Shown: positions 26,054 to 38,564 of the stretch, one piece after another
How the letters are laid out: each line of letters begins with the position of its first letter
Position numbering within the stretch: position 1 is the first letter of the stretch
Source: Aurantimonas marina
Lineage (GTDB): Bacteria > Pseudomonadota > Alphaproteobacteria > Rhizobiales > Rhizobiaceae
Length of the DNA stretch: 49,009 bases
Assembly (NCBI RefSeq): GCF_017183135.1
Contig: NZ_JADDXW010000021.1
Coordinates: 1 to 49,009, forward strand
Direction: 5' to 3'
The notes under the pieces: model-generated
What the model saw: only the letters and a program-made list of their open reading frames with translations
The model's database searches: none
Told to the model about the DNA's origin: nothing
Program-made: the position numbers and the translations under genes

Positions 26054-27415
26054 ATGCCGACAAGCATCAATCCGGCGACGGGCGAGACCATCGAAAAATT
26101 CGCCGAGCATACCGACCAGGATATCGATCGCGCGCTCGCCAATGCCGACAGCGCGTTTCGCGACTGGCGCACCTCCTCCTATACGCGTCGAGCCGAGGTA
26201 TTGCTGCGGGCGGCCAATGAACTGGAGCGCCGCAAGGACGAACTCGCCCGCATCGCGACATGCGAAATGGGCAAGCGGTTGAAGGAATCGGTCGCCGAGG
26301 TCGAAAAATGCGCCACGGCCTGCCGCTACTACGCCGAAGAAGGCGAAAAGCTTCTCGCCGACGACCACCGCGACGGGCCGGCGAAGAAGAATTTCGTGGC
26401 CTATCTGCCGATCGGGCCGGTGCTCGCGGTCATGCCGTGGAACTTCCCCTACTGGCAGTGCTTCCGCTTTGCCGCGCCGGCGATCATGGCCGGCAATGTC
26501 GGCATCCTGAAACACGCCTCGAATGTCAGTCAATGCGCGCTGGAGATCCAGAAGATCTTCCTCGACGCCGACGCGCCACAGGGCGTCTTCCAGACGCTGC
26601 TGATTTCCTCCGGCAAGGTGGAGCGCATCCTGAAGGACGACCGGATTCGCGCCGCCACGCTCACCGGCAGCGAGGGGGCCGGCTCGGCTGTCGCCGCGAC
26701 GGCCGGCTCACAGATCAAGACCACGGTGCTCGAACTCGGCGGCTCCGACCCCTTCATCGTCATGCCTTCGGCCGATATCGAAAAGGCGGTCGATGTCGGC
26801 GTGACGGCCAGAATGCAGAATAGCGGCCAGAGCTGCATCGCCGCCAAGCGCTTCATCGTGCATGAGGACGTCTATGACGACTATCTCGGCCGCTATCAGG
26901 AGAAGGTCGAAGCCATCAAGCTCGGCGATCCGATGGCCGACGACACCGGCATGGGCCCGCTCGCCATGAAGGCCGGCGTCGAGGACATCGATGATCAGAT
27001 CGCGCGCTCGACGAAGGCCGGCGCCAAGCTCGTCACCGGCGGCAGCGCGCCGGAGGGACCGGGCTACTTCTTCCAGCCCTCGATCCTAGCAGACGTTCCA
27101 GAGGCGGCCCCCGCCTATCGCGAGGAATTGTTCGGCCCCTGCGCGATCTTCTTTAAGGTGCGGTCTATCGACGCAGCCATCGCACTCGCCAACGATTCCG
27201 AATTCGGGCTTGGCGGCTCGGTCTGGACCAACGAGGCGAAGGAGCAGGAGCGTTTCGTCCGCGAACTCGATCAGGGCGGCACCCATATAAACCGCATGAC
27301 CGCCTCCGATTCGCGCCTCCCTTTCGGCGGCGTCAAGAAATCCGGCTATGGACGCGAGTTGTCTCATGAGGGCATTCACGCGTTCATGAACGCCAAGACC
27401 GTGACGATCGACTGA
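26054..27415 (+). CDS. NAD(P)-dependent aldehyde dehydrogenase, succinate-semialdehyde type
   Basis: A 453-residue soluble aldehyde dehydrogenase, resembling the short succinate-semialdehyde dehydrogenases (GabD/Sad type) that lack the N-terminal extension. Catalytic residues are present: Asn130 in VMPWNFP, Glu227 in [10 protein letters not shown], and the nucleophile Cys261 in [12 protein letters not shown]. The cofactor fold shows [10 protein letters not shown] near 201-210, and the C-terminal motif is [16 protein letters not shown]. The ATG at 26054 follows a GAGGGGG ribosome-binding site. No gabT or other GABA gene is beside it, so succinate semialdehyde is a family-based guess and other small aldehydes are possible. 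A 9-bp hairpin just downstream may end its transcript, leaving it monocistronic. Confidence 0.88.
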   Translation: MPTSINPATGETIEKFAEHTDQDIDRALANADSAFRDWRTSSYTRRAEVLLRAANELERRKDELARIATCEMGKRLKESVAEVEKCATACRYYAEEGEKLLADDHRDGPAKKNFVAYLPIGPVLAVMPWNFPYWQCFRFAAPAIMAGNVGILKHASNVSQCALEIQKIFLDADAPQGVFQTLLISSGKVERILKDDRIRAATLTGSEGAGSAVAATAGSQIKTTVLELGGSDPFIVMPSADIEKAVDVGVTARMQNSGQSCIAAKRFIVHEDVYDDYLGRYQEKVEAIKLGDPMADDTGMGPLAMKAGVEDIDDQIARSTKAGAKLVTGGSAPEGPGYFFQPSILADVPEAAPAYREELFGPCAIFFKVRSIDAAIALANDSEFGLGGSVWTNEAKEQERFVRELDQGGTHINRMTASDSRLPFGGVKKSGYGRELSHEGIHAFMNAKTVTID

Positions 27416-27423
27416 CCACTGTG

Positions 27424-27454
27424 GGAGGCCGCCATGCCAATAGCGGCCTCCTTG
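27424..27454 (+). terminator. Probable transcription terminator after the aldehyde dehydrogenase
   Basis: GGAGGCCGC (27424-27432) pairs perfectly with GCGGCCTCC (27443-27451) around a 10-base loop, 8 bases after the stop codon. The run that follows (TTGCTCCGATTT) is only weakly T-rich, so termination may be partial. Confidence 0.6.
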
Positions 27455-27529
27455 CTCCGATTTAGATGGAGAAAACGTCCTTCACCGCCGACGAAACTGC
27501 GACGGACCCAAGTGGGACCTTCGATGAAT

Positions 27530-27553
27530 TGCAGTGCAGATTTTGCCACTGCA
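27530..27553. promoter_or_regulatory. Inverted repeat upstream of pgi, possible operator
   Basis: TGCAGTG (27530-27536) and CACTGCA (27547-27553) are exact reverse complements separated by 10 bases, about 120 bp before the pgi start. Position and symmetry would suit a dimeric regulator, but the sequence matches no operator I know, and a chance 7-bp palindrome is possible. Confidence 0.3.
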
Positions 27554-27675
27554 TGAAAACGCGTCACTTTTCCACAGGCAGATCGTTTGCCTCTCATGCG
27601 CAAGGCGCTTAAAAGGCCTCGACCAGGCGGGGATCGGGGGCTCGGCAAGAACACACACGGCGGACAGCAGCCAGA

Positions 27676-29331
27676 ATGAGCCAACCTAGCAATCGCAACA
27701 CCCCGAGCGACGACCGCGGCGAACTTGACACCATCGCGACGACGGCATTGTCACGCAGAATCCGCCAGTTGTTCGCCGACGACCCCGGGCGCTTCGCGCG
27801 CTTTTCCGCGCGTCTCGGCGACCTCGTTCTCGATTATTCGAAGACCGCCATCGACGCTAAAGCGCTCGCCGCGCTACTCGACCTGGCCCGAGAGCGCGGG
27901 GTCGAGGCACGACGGGACGCGATGTTTGCCGGCGAGCGGATCAACGAGACAGAGGACCGTTCCGTCCTCCACGTCGCGCTGCGGGGCGAGCCCAAGGATG
28001 GCTATAGAGCGGACGGCGAGCCGGTCAGCGGTGCGATCGAAGACGTGCTGCGCGCGATGGGCGCCTTCGCCGAGCGCATCCGCAACGGCGAGGTACGCGG
28101 AGCGCACGACGGCGCCATCACCGACGTCGTCAATATCGGCATCGGCGGCTCCGATCTCGGCCCGGCCATGGCGACTCTCGCGCTCGCGCCCTATCACGAC
28201 GGCCCACGCATCCATTTCGTCTCCAATGTCGACGGCGCCCATATCGCCGACACGCTGCGGAACCTCGATCCGGCGACGACGCTGATCATCATCGCGTCGA
28301 AGACCTTCACCACCATCGAAACGATGACCAATGCCAACACGGCGCGGCGCTGGCTCGTCGCCGCGCTCGGCGAGGCGGCCGTGGCCGGTCAGTTCGCCGC
28401 CGTTTCCACCGCCCTCGACAAGGTGGCGAGTTTCGGCATCCCCGAAGATCGCGTCTTCGGCTTCTGGGACTGGGTCGGGGGACGCTATTCGATCTGGTCG
28501 GCGATCGGCCTGCCGCTGATGATCGCCATCGGAGCGCAGCGCTTCCGCGAATTTCTCGCCGGGGCACGCGATGTCGACCAGCACTTCAGGACCGCCCCGC
28601 TCGGAGAGAATCTTCCCGTCCTGCTTGGCCTTGTCGGCTATTGGCACCGCGCGGTCTGCCACTATCCGACGCGCGCGATCATTCCCTATGATCAGCGGCT
28701 CGCCCGCTTTCCTGCCTATCTCCAGCAACTCGACATGGAATCGAACGGCAAACGGGTGGGGCTCGACGGCGAGCCGGTCTCCGTCAGCGGACCGGTCGTC
28801 TGGGGCGAACCAGGAACCAACGGTCAGCACGCGTTTTTCCAGCTCCTGCATCAAGGGACCGACGTCGTTCCGGTCGAGTTCCTCGTCGGCGCGCGCGCTC
28901 ACGAGCCGTCCGACATGCAGACCCATCAAGACCTCCTCCTGGCCAATTGTCTGGCCCAGAGCGAGGCGCTGATGCGCGGCCGTACGCTCGAGGCGGCCCG
29001 CGAGCAGCTCGTTGCGGCCGGCCGAAGCGAGGCCGAGGCCGAGCGGATCGCGCCGCACCGGGTATTTCCCGGCGAACGGCCGTCACTGACCATCCTTTAC
29101 CGGCAGCTCGATCCGGCGACGCTCGGACGGCTGATCGCGCTCTATGAGCACCGCGTCTTCGTCGAGGCCCAGCTTTACGGCATCAACGCATTCGACCAGT
29201 GGGGCGTTGAACTCGGCAAGGAGCTGGCGATGAAACTTGTGCCGGTGGTGACCGGCGAAGAGGACGTCGGGGACCGGGACGGCTCGACGTCCGGGCTGAT
29301 CGCTGCGATCCGCACCATGAGAGGTTTTTGA
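27676..29331 (+). CDS. pgi: Glucose-6-phosphate isomerase
   Basis: Interconverts glucose 6-phosphate and fructose 6-phosphate in the cytosol, linking glycogen metabolism to glycolysis and gluconeogenesis. The 551-residue protein has the family's phosphate-binding [14 protein letters not shown] segment, the first signature region around [21 protein letters not shown] with the catalytic glutamate at about residue 378, and the C-terminal signature [13 protein letters not shown] with the catalytic lysine at about 515. Length equals the E. coli enzyme. It opens the glycogen cluster, and its TGA stop overlaps the ATG of glgP by one base (TGATG), so the two are translated together. In many rhizobia pgi lies elsewhere, so this placement is a local feature. 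Confidence 0.97.
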   Translation: MSQPSNRNTPSDDRGELDTIATTALSRRIRQLFADDPGRFARFSARLGDLVLDYSKTAIDAKALAALLDLARERGVEARRDAMFAGERINETEDRSVLHVALRGEPKDGYRADGEPVSGAIEDVLRAMGAFAERIRNGEVRGAHDGAITDVVNIGIGGSDLGPAMATLALAPYHDGPRIHFVSNVDGAHIADTLRNLDPATTLIIIASKTFTTIETMTNANTARRWLVAALGEAAVAGQFAAVSTALDKVASFGIPEDRVFGFWDWVGGRYSIWSAIGLPLMIAIGAQRFREFLAGARDVDQHFRTAPLGENLPVLLGLVGYWHRAVCHYPTRAIIPYDQRLARFPAYLQQLDMESNGKRVGLDGEPVSVSGPVVWGEPGTNGQHAFFQLLHQGTDVVPVEFLVGARAHEPSDMQTHQDLLLANCLAQSEALMRGRTLEAAREQLVAAGRSEAEAERIAPHRVFPGERPSLTILYRQLDPATLGRLIALYEHRVFVEAQLYGINAFDQWGVELGKELAMKLVPVVTGEEDVGDRDGSTSGLIAAIRTMRGF

Positions 29332-31832
29332 TGTCCGCCACCCGCAAGACGGCCGAAGCCGCCCCCAACGGCAACGGCGCGGCGAAGCCCGAACCTCGGC
29401 TCAACGATCCCGATACGCTGGCGCGCCAGATCGTCGAGAAACTGACCTATTCGATCGGAAAACACCCCGAAGCGGCACGCAAATACGACTGGTTGCGCGC
29501 CACGACGCTTGCGGTCCGCGACCGCATCATCGACCACTGGTTCGAATCCGCCGACCGGATCGCGGCCAGTGGTGAAAAGCAGGTCTGCTACCTGTCGATG
29601 GAGTTCCTGATCGGCAGGATGCTGCGCGACGCGATCAGCAACCTGGGCCTAACCGAACCGATCCGCGAAGCCCTCGCCCGCTATGGCGTCGAACTCGACA
29701 TGGTGGAATTGCTTGAACCGGACGCCGCGCTCGGCAATGGCGGCCTCGGCCGGCTGGCCGCCTGCTTCATGGAATCGATGGCCTCGACCGGCGTTCCGGG
29801 CTTCGGTTACGGCATTCGCTACGTCCACGGATTTTTCCGCCAGGAGATCGCCGACGGCGCTCAGGTCGAACTGCCGGAGACTTGGCTCATCCACGGCAAT
29901 CCGTGGGAGTTCGAGCGGCGCGATTGCAGTTACGAGATCGGCTTCGGCGGCAAGGTCGTGTCCATGCAGGAGCCCGGCCGGCCGGCCCGGCAGGTCTGGC
30001 GACCGGCCGAGCGCGTGCTCGCCGTCGCCTTCGACACACCGATGGTCGGCTGGCGCGGCAAACAGGTGAACACCCTGCGGCTGTGGAGCGCCCAGGCGCT
30101 TGATCCGATCCTGCTCGACGCCTTTAATTCCGGCGACCACATCGGCGCATTGGTGGAATCCAACAAGGCCGAGGCGATCACCCGGGTGCTCTATCCCGCC
30201 GACTCCCATCAGGCGGGACAGGAATTGCGCTTGCGGCAGGAATATTTCTTCTCATCCGCTTCGCTTCAGGACGTCATCCGGCGTCATCTGGAGAAGAACG
30301 AAAGCCTGTCGAATCTCGCCGACAAAGTGGCGATCCAGCTCAACGATACCCATCCCGCCGTCTCCGTCGCGGAATTGATGCGGCTGTTGATCGACGTCCA
30401 CGGCTTTGAATGGGACGCGGCGTGGGAGATCACCCAGGCCACCTTCTCCTACACCAATCACACATTGCTGCCGGAAGCGCTGGAGCACTGGCCGATCCAT
30501 TTGTTCGAGCGTCTGCTGCCGCGGCAGATGCAGATCATCTATGCCATCAACGCCAACGTCATCCGCGAAGCCTCGCAGGACAAGGGCCTCGACGACGCCA
30601 AGATCGCGGCGATCTCACTGGTCGACGAGGGCAATGGCCGGCGCGTGCGGATGGGCCAACTCGCCTTCGTCGGCAGCCACGCCGTGAACGGGGTCTCGGC
30701 ACTCCACACGGAGCTGATGAAGGAAACGGTCTTCCATCATCTGCACGAGCTGTATCCCGATCGGATCGAGAACAAGACCAATGGCGTGACCCCGCGGCGC
30801 TGGCTGATGCAGGCGAACCCGGATCTCACCGCCCTTATCACTGACGCAATCGGGCCCGGTTTTCTCGACGACATCGAAAAAATTCGCGACATCGACGCGC
30901 TCGCCGACGATTCAGGCTTTCGCGAGCGCTTCGCGGCGGTCAAGCGCCGCAACAAGGAACGGCTGGCCGACGTCATCGGCGAGCGGATGGCGACAAGCGT
31001 CGATCCGAGCGCGATCTTCGATATCCAGGTCAAGCGAATCCACGAGTACAAGCGGCAATTCCTCAACATCATCGAGGCGATCGCGCTCTACGATCAGATC
31101 CGCGCCCATCCCGAACACAACTGGACGCCGCGGGTGAAGATATTCGCCGGCAAAGCCGCGCCGAGCTACGCCCAGGCCAAGGAGATCATTCATCTGGCCA
31201 ACGACGTCGCGCAGATGATCAACTCCGATCCCTCGGTGCGCGGCCTCCTGAAAGTCGTGTTCATCCCGAACTACAATGTCAGCCTCGCCGAGATCATCAT
31301 GCCGGCGGCCGATTTGTCCGAACAGATTTCCACCGCCGGGCTCGAAGCGTCGGGCACCGGCAACATGAAGTTCGCGCTCAATGGCGCACTGACCATCGGG
31401 ACGCTCGACGGCGCCAATGTCGAGATGCTGGAGCATGTCGGAGAGGACAACATCTTCATCTTCGGCCTGACCGCCGAACAGGTGGCGGAACGCCGACGCG
31501 AAACCCATAGCGGCCGCTCAATCATCGAGGGGCAGCCGCTGCTTCGCGAGGCGCTCGACGCGATTTCCTCCGGCGTATTCTCGCCAGACAACCCGTCGCG
31601 CTACCACTCGCTGGTGTCGAATCTCTATAACAACGACTGGTGGATGATCTGCGCCGACTTCCAGGCCTATTGGGACACCCAGCGCAAGCTCGATGCCCTC
31701 TGGGAACGTCCGGACGAATGGCAGGCCAAAGCGGTCCACAACACAGCCCGCATGGGGTGGTTCTCCTCCGATCGCTCGATCCGGGAATATGCACGCGACA
31801 TCTGGAAAGCCGGCCCCAGAGACGACCGCTAA
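29331..31832 (+). CDS. glgP: Glycogen/starch/alpha-glucan phosphorylase
   Basis: Removes glucose as glucose 1-phosphate from the ends of alpha-1,4-glucan chains; a cytosolic PLP enzyme. The 833-residue protein shows LSMEFLIGRML near residue 88, GNGGLGRLAACFM, and the PLP site EASGTGNMKFALNGALTIGT whose lysine holds the cofactor. The length is typical for bacterial GlgP. The ATG at 29331 overlaps the pgi stop, and GAGAGG lies upstream; an in-frame TTG one codon earlier is less likely. A 183-bp gap separates it from glgC, which may hold a second promoter. In rhizobia glgB usually fills this place; here it does not. Confidence 0.97.
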   Translation: MSATRKTAEAAPNGNGAAKPEPRLNDPDTLARQIVEKLTYSIGKHPEAARKYDWLRATTLAVRDRIIDHWFESADRIAASGEKQVCYLSMEFLIGRMLRDAISNLGLTEPIREALARYGVELDMVELLEPDAALGNGGLGRLAACFMESMASTGVPGFGYGIRYVHGFFRQEIADGAQVELPETWLIHGNPWEFERRDCSYEIGFGGKVVSMQEPGRPARQVWRPAERVLAVAFDTPMVGWRGKQVNTLRLWSAQALDPILLDAFNSGDHIGALVESNKAEAITRVLYPADSHQAGQELRLRQEYFFSSASLQDVIRRHLEKNESLSNLADKVAIQLNDTHPAVSVAELMRLLIDVHGFEWDAAWEITQATFSYTNHTLLPEALEHWPIHLFERLLPRQMQIIYAINANVIREASQDKGLDDAKIAAISLVDEGNGRRVRMGQLAFVGSHAVNGVSALHTELMKETVFHHLHELYPDRIENKTNGVTPRRWLMQANPDLTALITDAIGPGFLDDIEKIRDIDALADDSGFRERFAAVKRRNKERLADVIGERMATSVDPSAIFDIQVKRIHEYKRQFLNIIEAIALYDQIRAHPEHNWTPRVKIFAGKAAPSYAQAKEIIHLANDVAQMINSDPSVRGLLKVVFIPNYNVSLAEIIMPAADLSEQISTAGLEASGTGNMKFALNGALTIGTLDGANVEMLEHVGEDNIFIFGLTAEQVAERRRETHSGRSIIEGQPLLREALDAISSGVFSPDNPSRYHSLVSNLYNNDWWMICADFQAYWDTQRKLDALWERPDEWQAKAVHNTARMGWFSSDRSIREYARDIWKAGPRDDR

Positions 31833-32015
31833 GGCCCCGATACCTGCCATCCGGCGACGCGGCCTTGACTCAGTCTTCCTGTAGCAGCTTGACCTGCGTG
31901 CTCTATGTCATGCTTGCTAGGGGCGGGAGCGGGACAAGAAGGCATTCGAAGTCGGATCAAACGGATCGCGGCGAACGACGCTCGGGCCGCCCCTGCAAAT
32001 CGTGTGGGAGGAATC

Positions 32016-33286
32016 ATGCCTGACAACAGACGCACCGGGCCGTTGGCCCGAGATACCATGGCCTATGTGCTGGCCGGTGGCCGTGGCAGTCGGTTGATGG
32101 AAATGACCGACACGCGGGCAAAGCCCGCCGTCTTTTTCGGCGGCAAGACGCGGATCATCGATTTCGCGCTGTCGAACGCCATCAATTCCGGCATCCGCCG
32201 GATCGGCGTCGCCACCCAGTACAAGGCGCACAGCCTGATCCGCCATCTGCAGAACGGCTGGAACTTCTTCAGGCCCGGCCGCAACGAGAGCTTCGATATC
32301 CTGCCGGCCAGCCAGCGCGTCTCGGAAACGCAGTGGTACGAAGGCACGGCGGACGCGGTCTATCAGAACATCGACATCATCGAGGACTATGCGCCGCGCT
32401 ATATCGTCATTCTGGCCGGCGACCACATCTACAAGATGGACTACGAGGTCATGCTGCAGCAGCATGTCGACAGCGGTGCGGACGTCACCGTCGGCTGTCT
32501 GGAGGTGCCGCGCATGGAGGCCGTCGCCTTCGGCGTCATGCATGTGGACGAAAGTTACAAGATCACCGACTTCGTGGAGAAGCCGGCGGATCCGCCGGCG
32601 ATCCCCGGGCGGCCCGACACGGCCCTCGCCTCGATGGGCATCTATGTGTTCGAGACCAATTTCCTGATGGACCAGCTGCGGCGGGATGCAGCCGACCCGA
32701 ACTCCAACCGCGACTTCGGCAAGGACATCATTCCGCATATCGTCAAGCACGGCAGCGCCTATGCCCATCGCTTCAGCGGCTCGGTCGTGCGCTCGGCGGC
32801 CGAGCCCGACACCGAAGCCTACTGGCGCGACGTGGGGACCGTCGACGCCTACTGGCGGGCCAATATCGATCTCACGGACATCATCCCGCCGCTGGATATC
32901 TACGACCGCGACTGGCCGATCTGGACCTATGCCGAGATCGTGCCGCCGGCGAAGTTCGTCCATGACGAGGAAGGACGCCGCGGCATGGCGGTGTCCTCGC
33001 TGGTCTCCGGCGATTGCATCATCTCGGGCGGCACGCTGAATCGGTCGCTGCTCTTCACCGGTGTGCGCCAGAGCTCCTATTCCCGGCTCGACCACGCGGT
33101 CGTCCTGCCGCAATGTCACATCGGCCGACACGCCCGAATCTCCAATGTCGTCATCGATCGCGGCGTCCATATCCCCGACGGCCTGGTGATCGGCGAGGAT
33201 CCGGAGCTCGACGCCAAGCGGTTTCGACGAACCGAGAGCGGAATCTGCCTGGTGACCAAACCGATGATCGACAGGCTGACCTACTG

Positions 33287-33287
<1 letters not shown>
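32016..33287 (+). CDS. glgC: Glucose-1-phosphate adenylyltransferase (ADP-glucose pyrophosphorylase)
   Basis: Makes ADP-glucose from glucose 1-phosphate and ATP, the committed and allosterically controlled step of bacterial glycogen synthesis. The 423-residue protein has the nucleotidyltransferase motif [12 protein letters not shown] near the N-terminus, [20 protein letters not shown], the catalytic [12 protein letters not shown], the sugar-phosphate site VEKP, and a C-terminal left-handed beta-helix with [22 protein letters not shown]-type repeats. The ATG at 32016 has GGGAGGA 3 bases upstream. The preceding gap contains TTGACC (31889) and TTGCTA (31914) with a long 19-base spacer, at best a weak promoter. 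Its TGA overlaps the glgA ATG by one base. Confidence 0.97.
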
Positions 33288-36365
<3,078 letters not shown>

Positions 36366-36377
36366 CCAAGAGGCTCA

Positions 36378-38441
36378 ATGAGCAACACCATCACAGCCGA
36401 GCGCGGCGCCCCCGCGTCGCTCGGTGCGACGATCGACGACGAGGGCGTGCATTTCGCCGTCTATTCCGAGAATGCCGACGAAATCCACGTCTGCCTGTTC
36501 GACGAGGGCGGCACCCAGGAAACCGACCGGATTCCGCTTCCCGGCCGCGAGGGCGGCACCCGATACGGCTTCGTGCCGGGACTTGCCGCGGGCACCCGCT
36601 ATGGCCTGCGCGCCGTCGGCCCCTACAAGCCCGAGGAAGGTCATCGCTTCGATTATTCGAAGTTTCTGGTCGACCCTTACGCGGTTCAGCTCGACCGCCC
36701 CTTCACCTACCGTCCGGCGCTGACCGCCCCGCCGGAGCGCCAGATCGATAGCGCGCCCTTCCTTCCGCGTGCTATCGTCACTGCGCCGGAGTTTGACGCC
36801 AAACCGCTGCCCTTCGCCAATCCGGGCTTTACCTACGAGCTGCTGGTCCGCGCCTATTCGCAGCGCCATCCGGATGTTCCGGCGGAAATCCGCGGCACGG
36901 TCGCGGCTTTGGCCGAGCCGTATTTCCTTGATCATATGCAGAAGGTCGGCATCGATACGGTCGAGCTGATGCCGCTCGCCGCCTGGATCGACGAGGGGCA
37001 CCTTCTCAACCTCAACCTGACCAATGCCTGGGGCTACAACCCGATCACCCATATGGCGCCGGACCCGCGCCTCGCCCCCGGCGGTTTCGCCGAAATCCGC
37101 AAGGTCGTCGAGGCGATGCACGAGCGCGGCATCCGGGTTCTGCTCGACGTCGTCTTCAACCACTCCGGCGAAGGCTCCGAGGAAGGGCCGACGATCTGCT
37201 ATCGCGGCCTCGACAATCTGCTTTACTATCGCCATCCGGAGGGCGAGCCGCAGTTCATGCTGAACGACACCGGCACTGGTAACACCATGGCAACGCACAA
37301 GGAGCCGGTGGCGCGGATGTTCATCGACGTCTTGCGCACCTGGGTCCAGGCGACCGGCATCGACGGCTTCCGCTATGATCTCGGCACGGTGCTCGGCCGC
37401 CTGCCCGACGGGTTTTCCCACGACGCGCCATTCTTCAAGATGGTCGAAAAGGACGAGATCCTGAAGGATCGCATCCATGTCGGCGAGCCCTGGGACGTCG
37501 GTCCCGGCGGCTATCAGGTCGGCAATTTCCCGAAGCCCTGGTTCGAGTGGCAGGACAAGTTCCGCGACGATGTCCGCAAGTTCTGGAAGGGTGAGGACGG
37601 CATGATCGGAGCGCTGGCGACGCGGCTCGCCGGCTCCGCCGACCTCTACAACCACGACGGCCGGCGGCCGTCGGCCAGCGTCAATTTCATCGCTGCCCAT
37701 GACGGCTTCACTCTCGCCGACATCGCCATGTACGAGGACAAGCACAACGAGGCGAATGGCGAGGACAATCGCGACGGCCACAACGATAACCATTCCTGGA
37801 ACAACGGCGTCGAGGGCGAAACCGACGATCCGGCGATCATCGACGCCCGGGGCAAGGACATCCGGGCGATGCTGGCGACGCTGCTGGTCGCGCGCGGCAC
37901 GCCAATGATCGTCGCCGGCGACGAGTTCGGGCGTACGCAGGGCGGCAACAACAACGGCTACGCCCAGGACAACGAGATCACCTGGCTCGACTGGGAGAAC
38001 GCCGACGAGGGGCTGATCGAGTTCACCGGCAAGCTGGCGAAGCTGCGCCGCGAGCATCCGGCGCTCAATGCCGACCGCTTCCTGACCGGGGAACTGGTCG
38101 AAGGCGGCGACGTCGAGGATGTGATCTGGCTGCGCGAGGACGGCGAGCCGATGGCCGACGACGACTGGAACGACTCCGAACGGCGCTTCGTTGGCATGTC
38201 GGTCTACTCGCCGAAAGGCGACGAGGACGTGGAGAGCGAACGGGCGGTGATCTACGTCAACGGTTCGCACGAAGACGTTGCGGTAACCCTGCCGGAGCCG
38301 CGCGAGGGCCATGTCTACTGCCTCTACATCCAATCCGACTGGCCGCAGCTCGAACCGCGCCGGATCGACCATACGGAGGGCGTCGTGGTGCAGTCGCGCT
38401 CGGTCTTCATCATGCTCGAGGAACGCGACGGCGAGGCCTGA
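36378..38441 (+). CDS. glgX: Glycogen debranching enzyme (isoamylase-type, GH13)
   Basis: Hydrolyses alpha-1,6 branches, mainly on chains already shortened by phosphorylase. The 687-residue protein has an N-terminal CBM48/early-set domain (residues about 10-100), then a GH13 barrel with the nucleophile Asp334 in GFRYDLG, the acid/base Glu370 in HVGEPWDVG, and the stabilising Asp442 in AAHDGFTLAD. This is nearly the same spacing as Asp336/Glu371/Asp443 of E. coli GlgX. DEFGRTQGGNNNGYAQDNE is the family's loop near residue 515. The ATG at 36378 has an AGAGG site. It closes the glycogen cluster and is followed by a strong terminator at 38503-38536. Confidence 0.96.
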   Translation: MSNTITAERGAPASLGATIDDEGVHFAVYSENADEIHVCLFDEGGTQETDRIPLPGREGGTRYGFVPGLAAGTRYGLRAVGPYKPEEGHRFDYSKFLVDPYAVQLDRPFTYRPALTAPPERQIDSAPFLPRAIVTAPEFDAKPLPFANPGFTYELLVRAYSQRHPDVPAEIRGTVAALAEPYFLDHMQKVGIDTVELMPLAAWIDEGHLLNLNLTNAWGYNPITHMAPDPRLAPGGFAEIRKVVEAMHERGIRVLLDVVFNHSGEGSEEGPTICYRGLDNLLYYRHPEGEPQFMLNDTGTGNTMATHKEPVARMFIDVLRTWVQATGIDGFRYDLGTVLGRLPDGFSHDAPFFKMVEKDEILKDRIHVGEPWDVGPGGYQVGNFPKPWFEWQDKFRDDVRKFWKGEDGMIGALATRLAGSADLYNHDGRRPSASVNFIAAHDGFTLADIAMYEDKHNEANGEDNRDGHNDNHSWNNGVEGETDDPAIIDARGKDIRAMLATLLVARGTPMIVAGDEFGRTQGGNNNGYAQDNEITWLDWENADEGLIEFTGKLAKLRREHPALNADRFLTGELVEGGDVEDVIWLREDGEPMADDDWNDSERRFVGMSVYSPKGDEDVESERAVIYVNGSHEDVAVTLPEPREGHVYCLYIQSDWPQLEPRRIDHTEGVVVQSRSVFIMLEERDGEA

Positions 38442-38502
38442 TCGTCGTCCACAGGCCGTGGAGGGGCGCGGTTTGCCCGGACCGGATCGAACCGCTACTA
38501 GG

Positions 38503-38536
38503 AAGGGAGCGTCGGCGCGAGTCACGCTCCCTTTTT
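38503..38536 (+). terminator. Rho-independent terminator after glgX
   Basis: AAGGGAGCGT (38503-38512) pairs perfectly with ACGCTCCCTT (38524-38533) around an 11-base loop, and the T-run extends to 38536. This is a textbook terminator for the glycogen cluster. It ends one base before the first possible mutL start codon, leaving almost no room for a conventional mutL promoter and leader. Confidence 0.88.
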
Positions 38537-38564
38537 CATGTCCCGACCCGGACGATCGCAGACC

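Noticed and set aside
31833-32015. Remnant of glgB between glgP and glgC
   Set aside because: The 183 bp show no frame or motif of a branching enzyme; only a weak promoter-like pair of hexamers.
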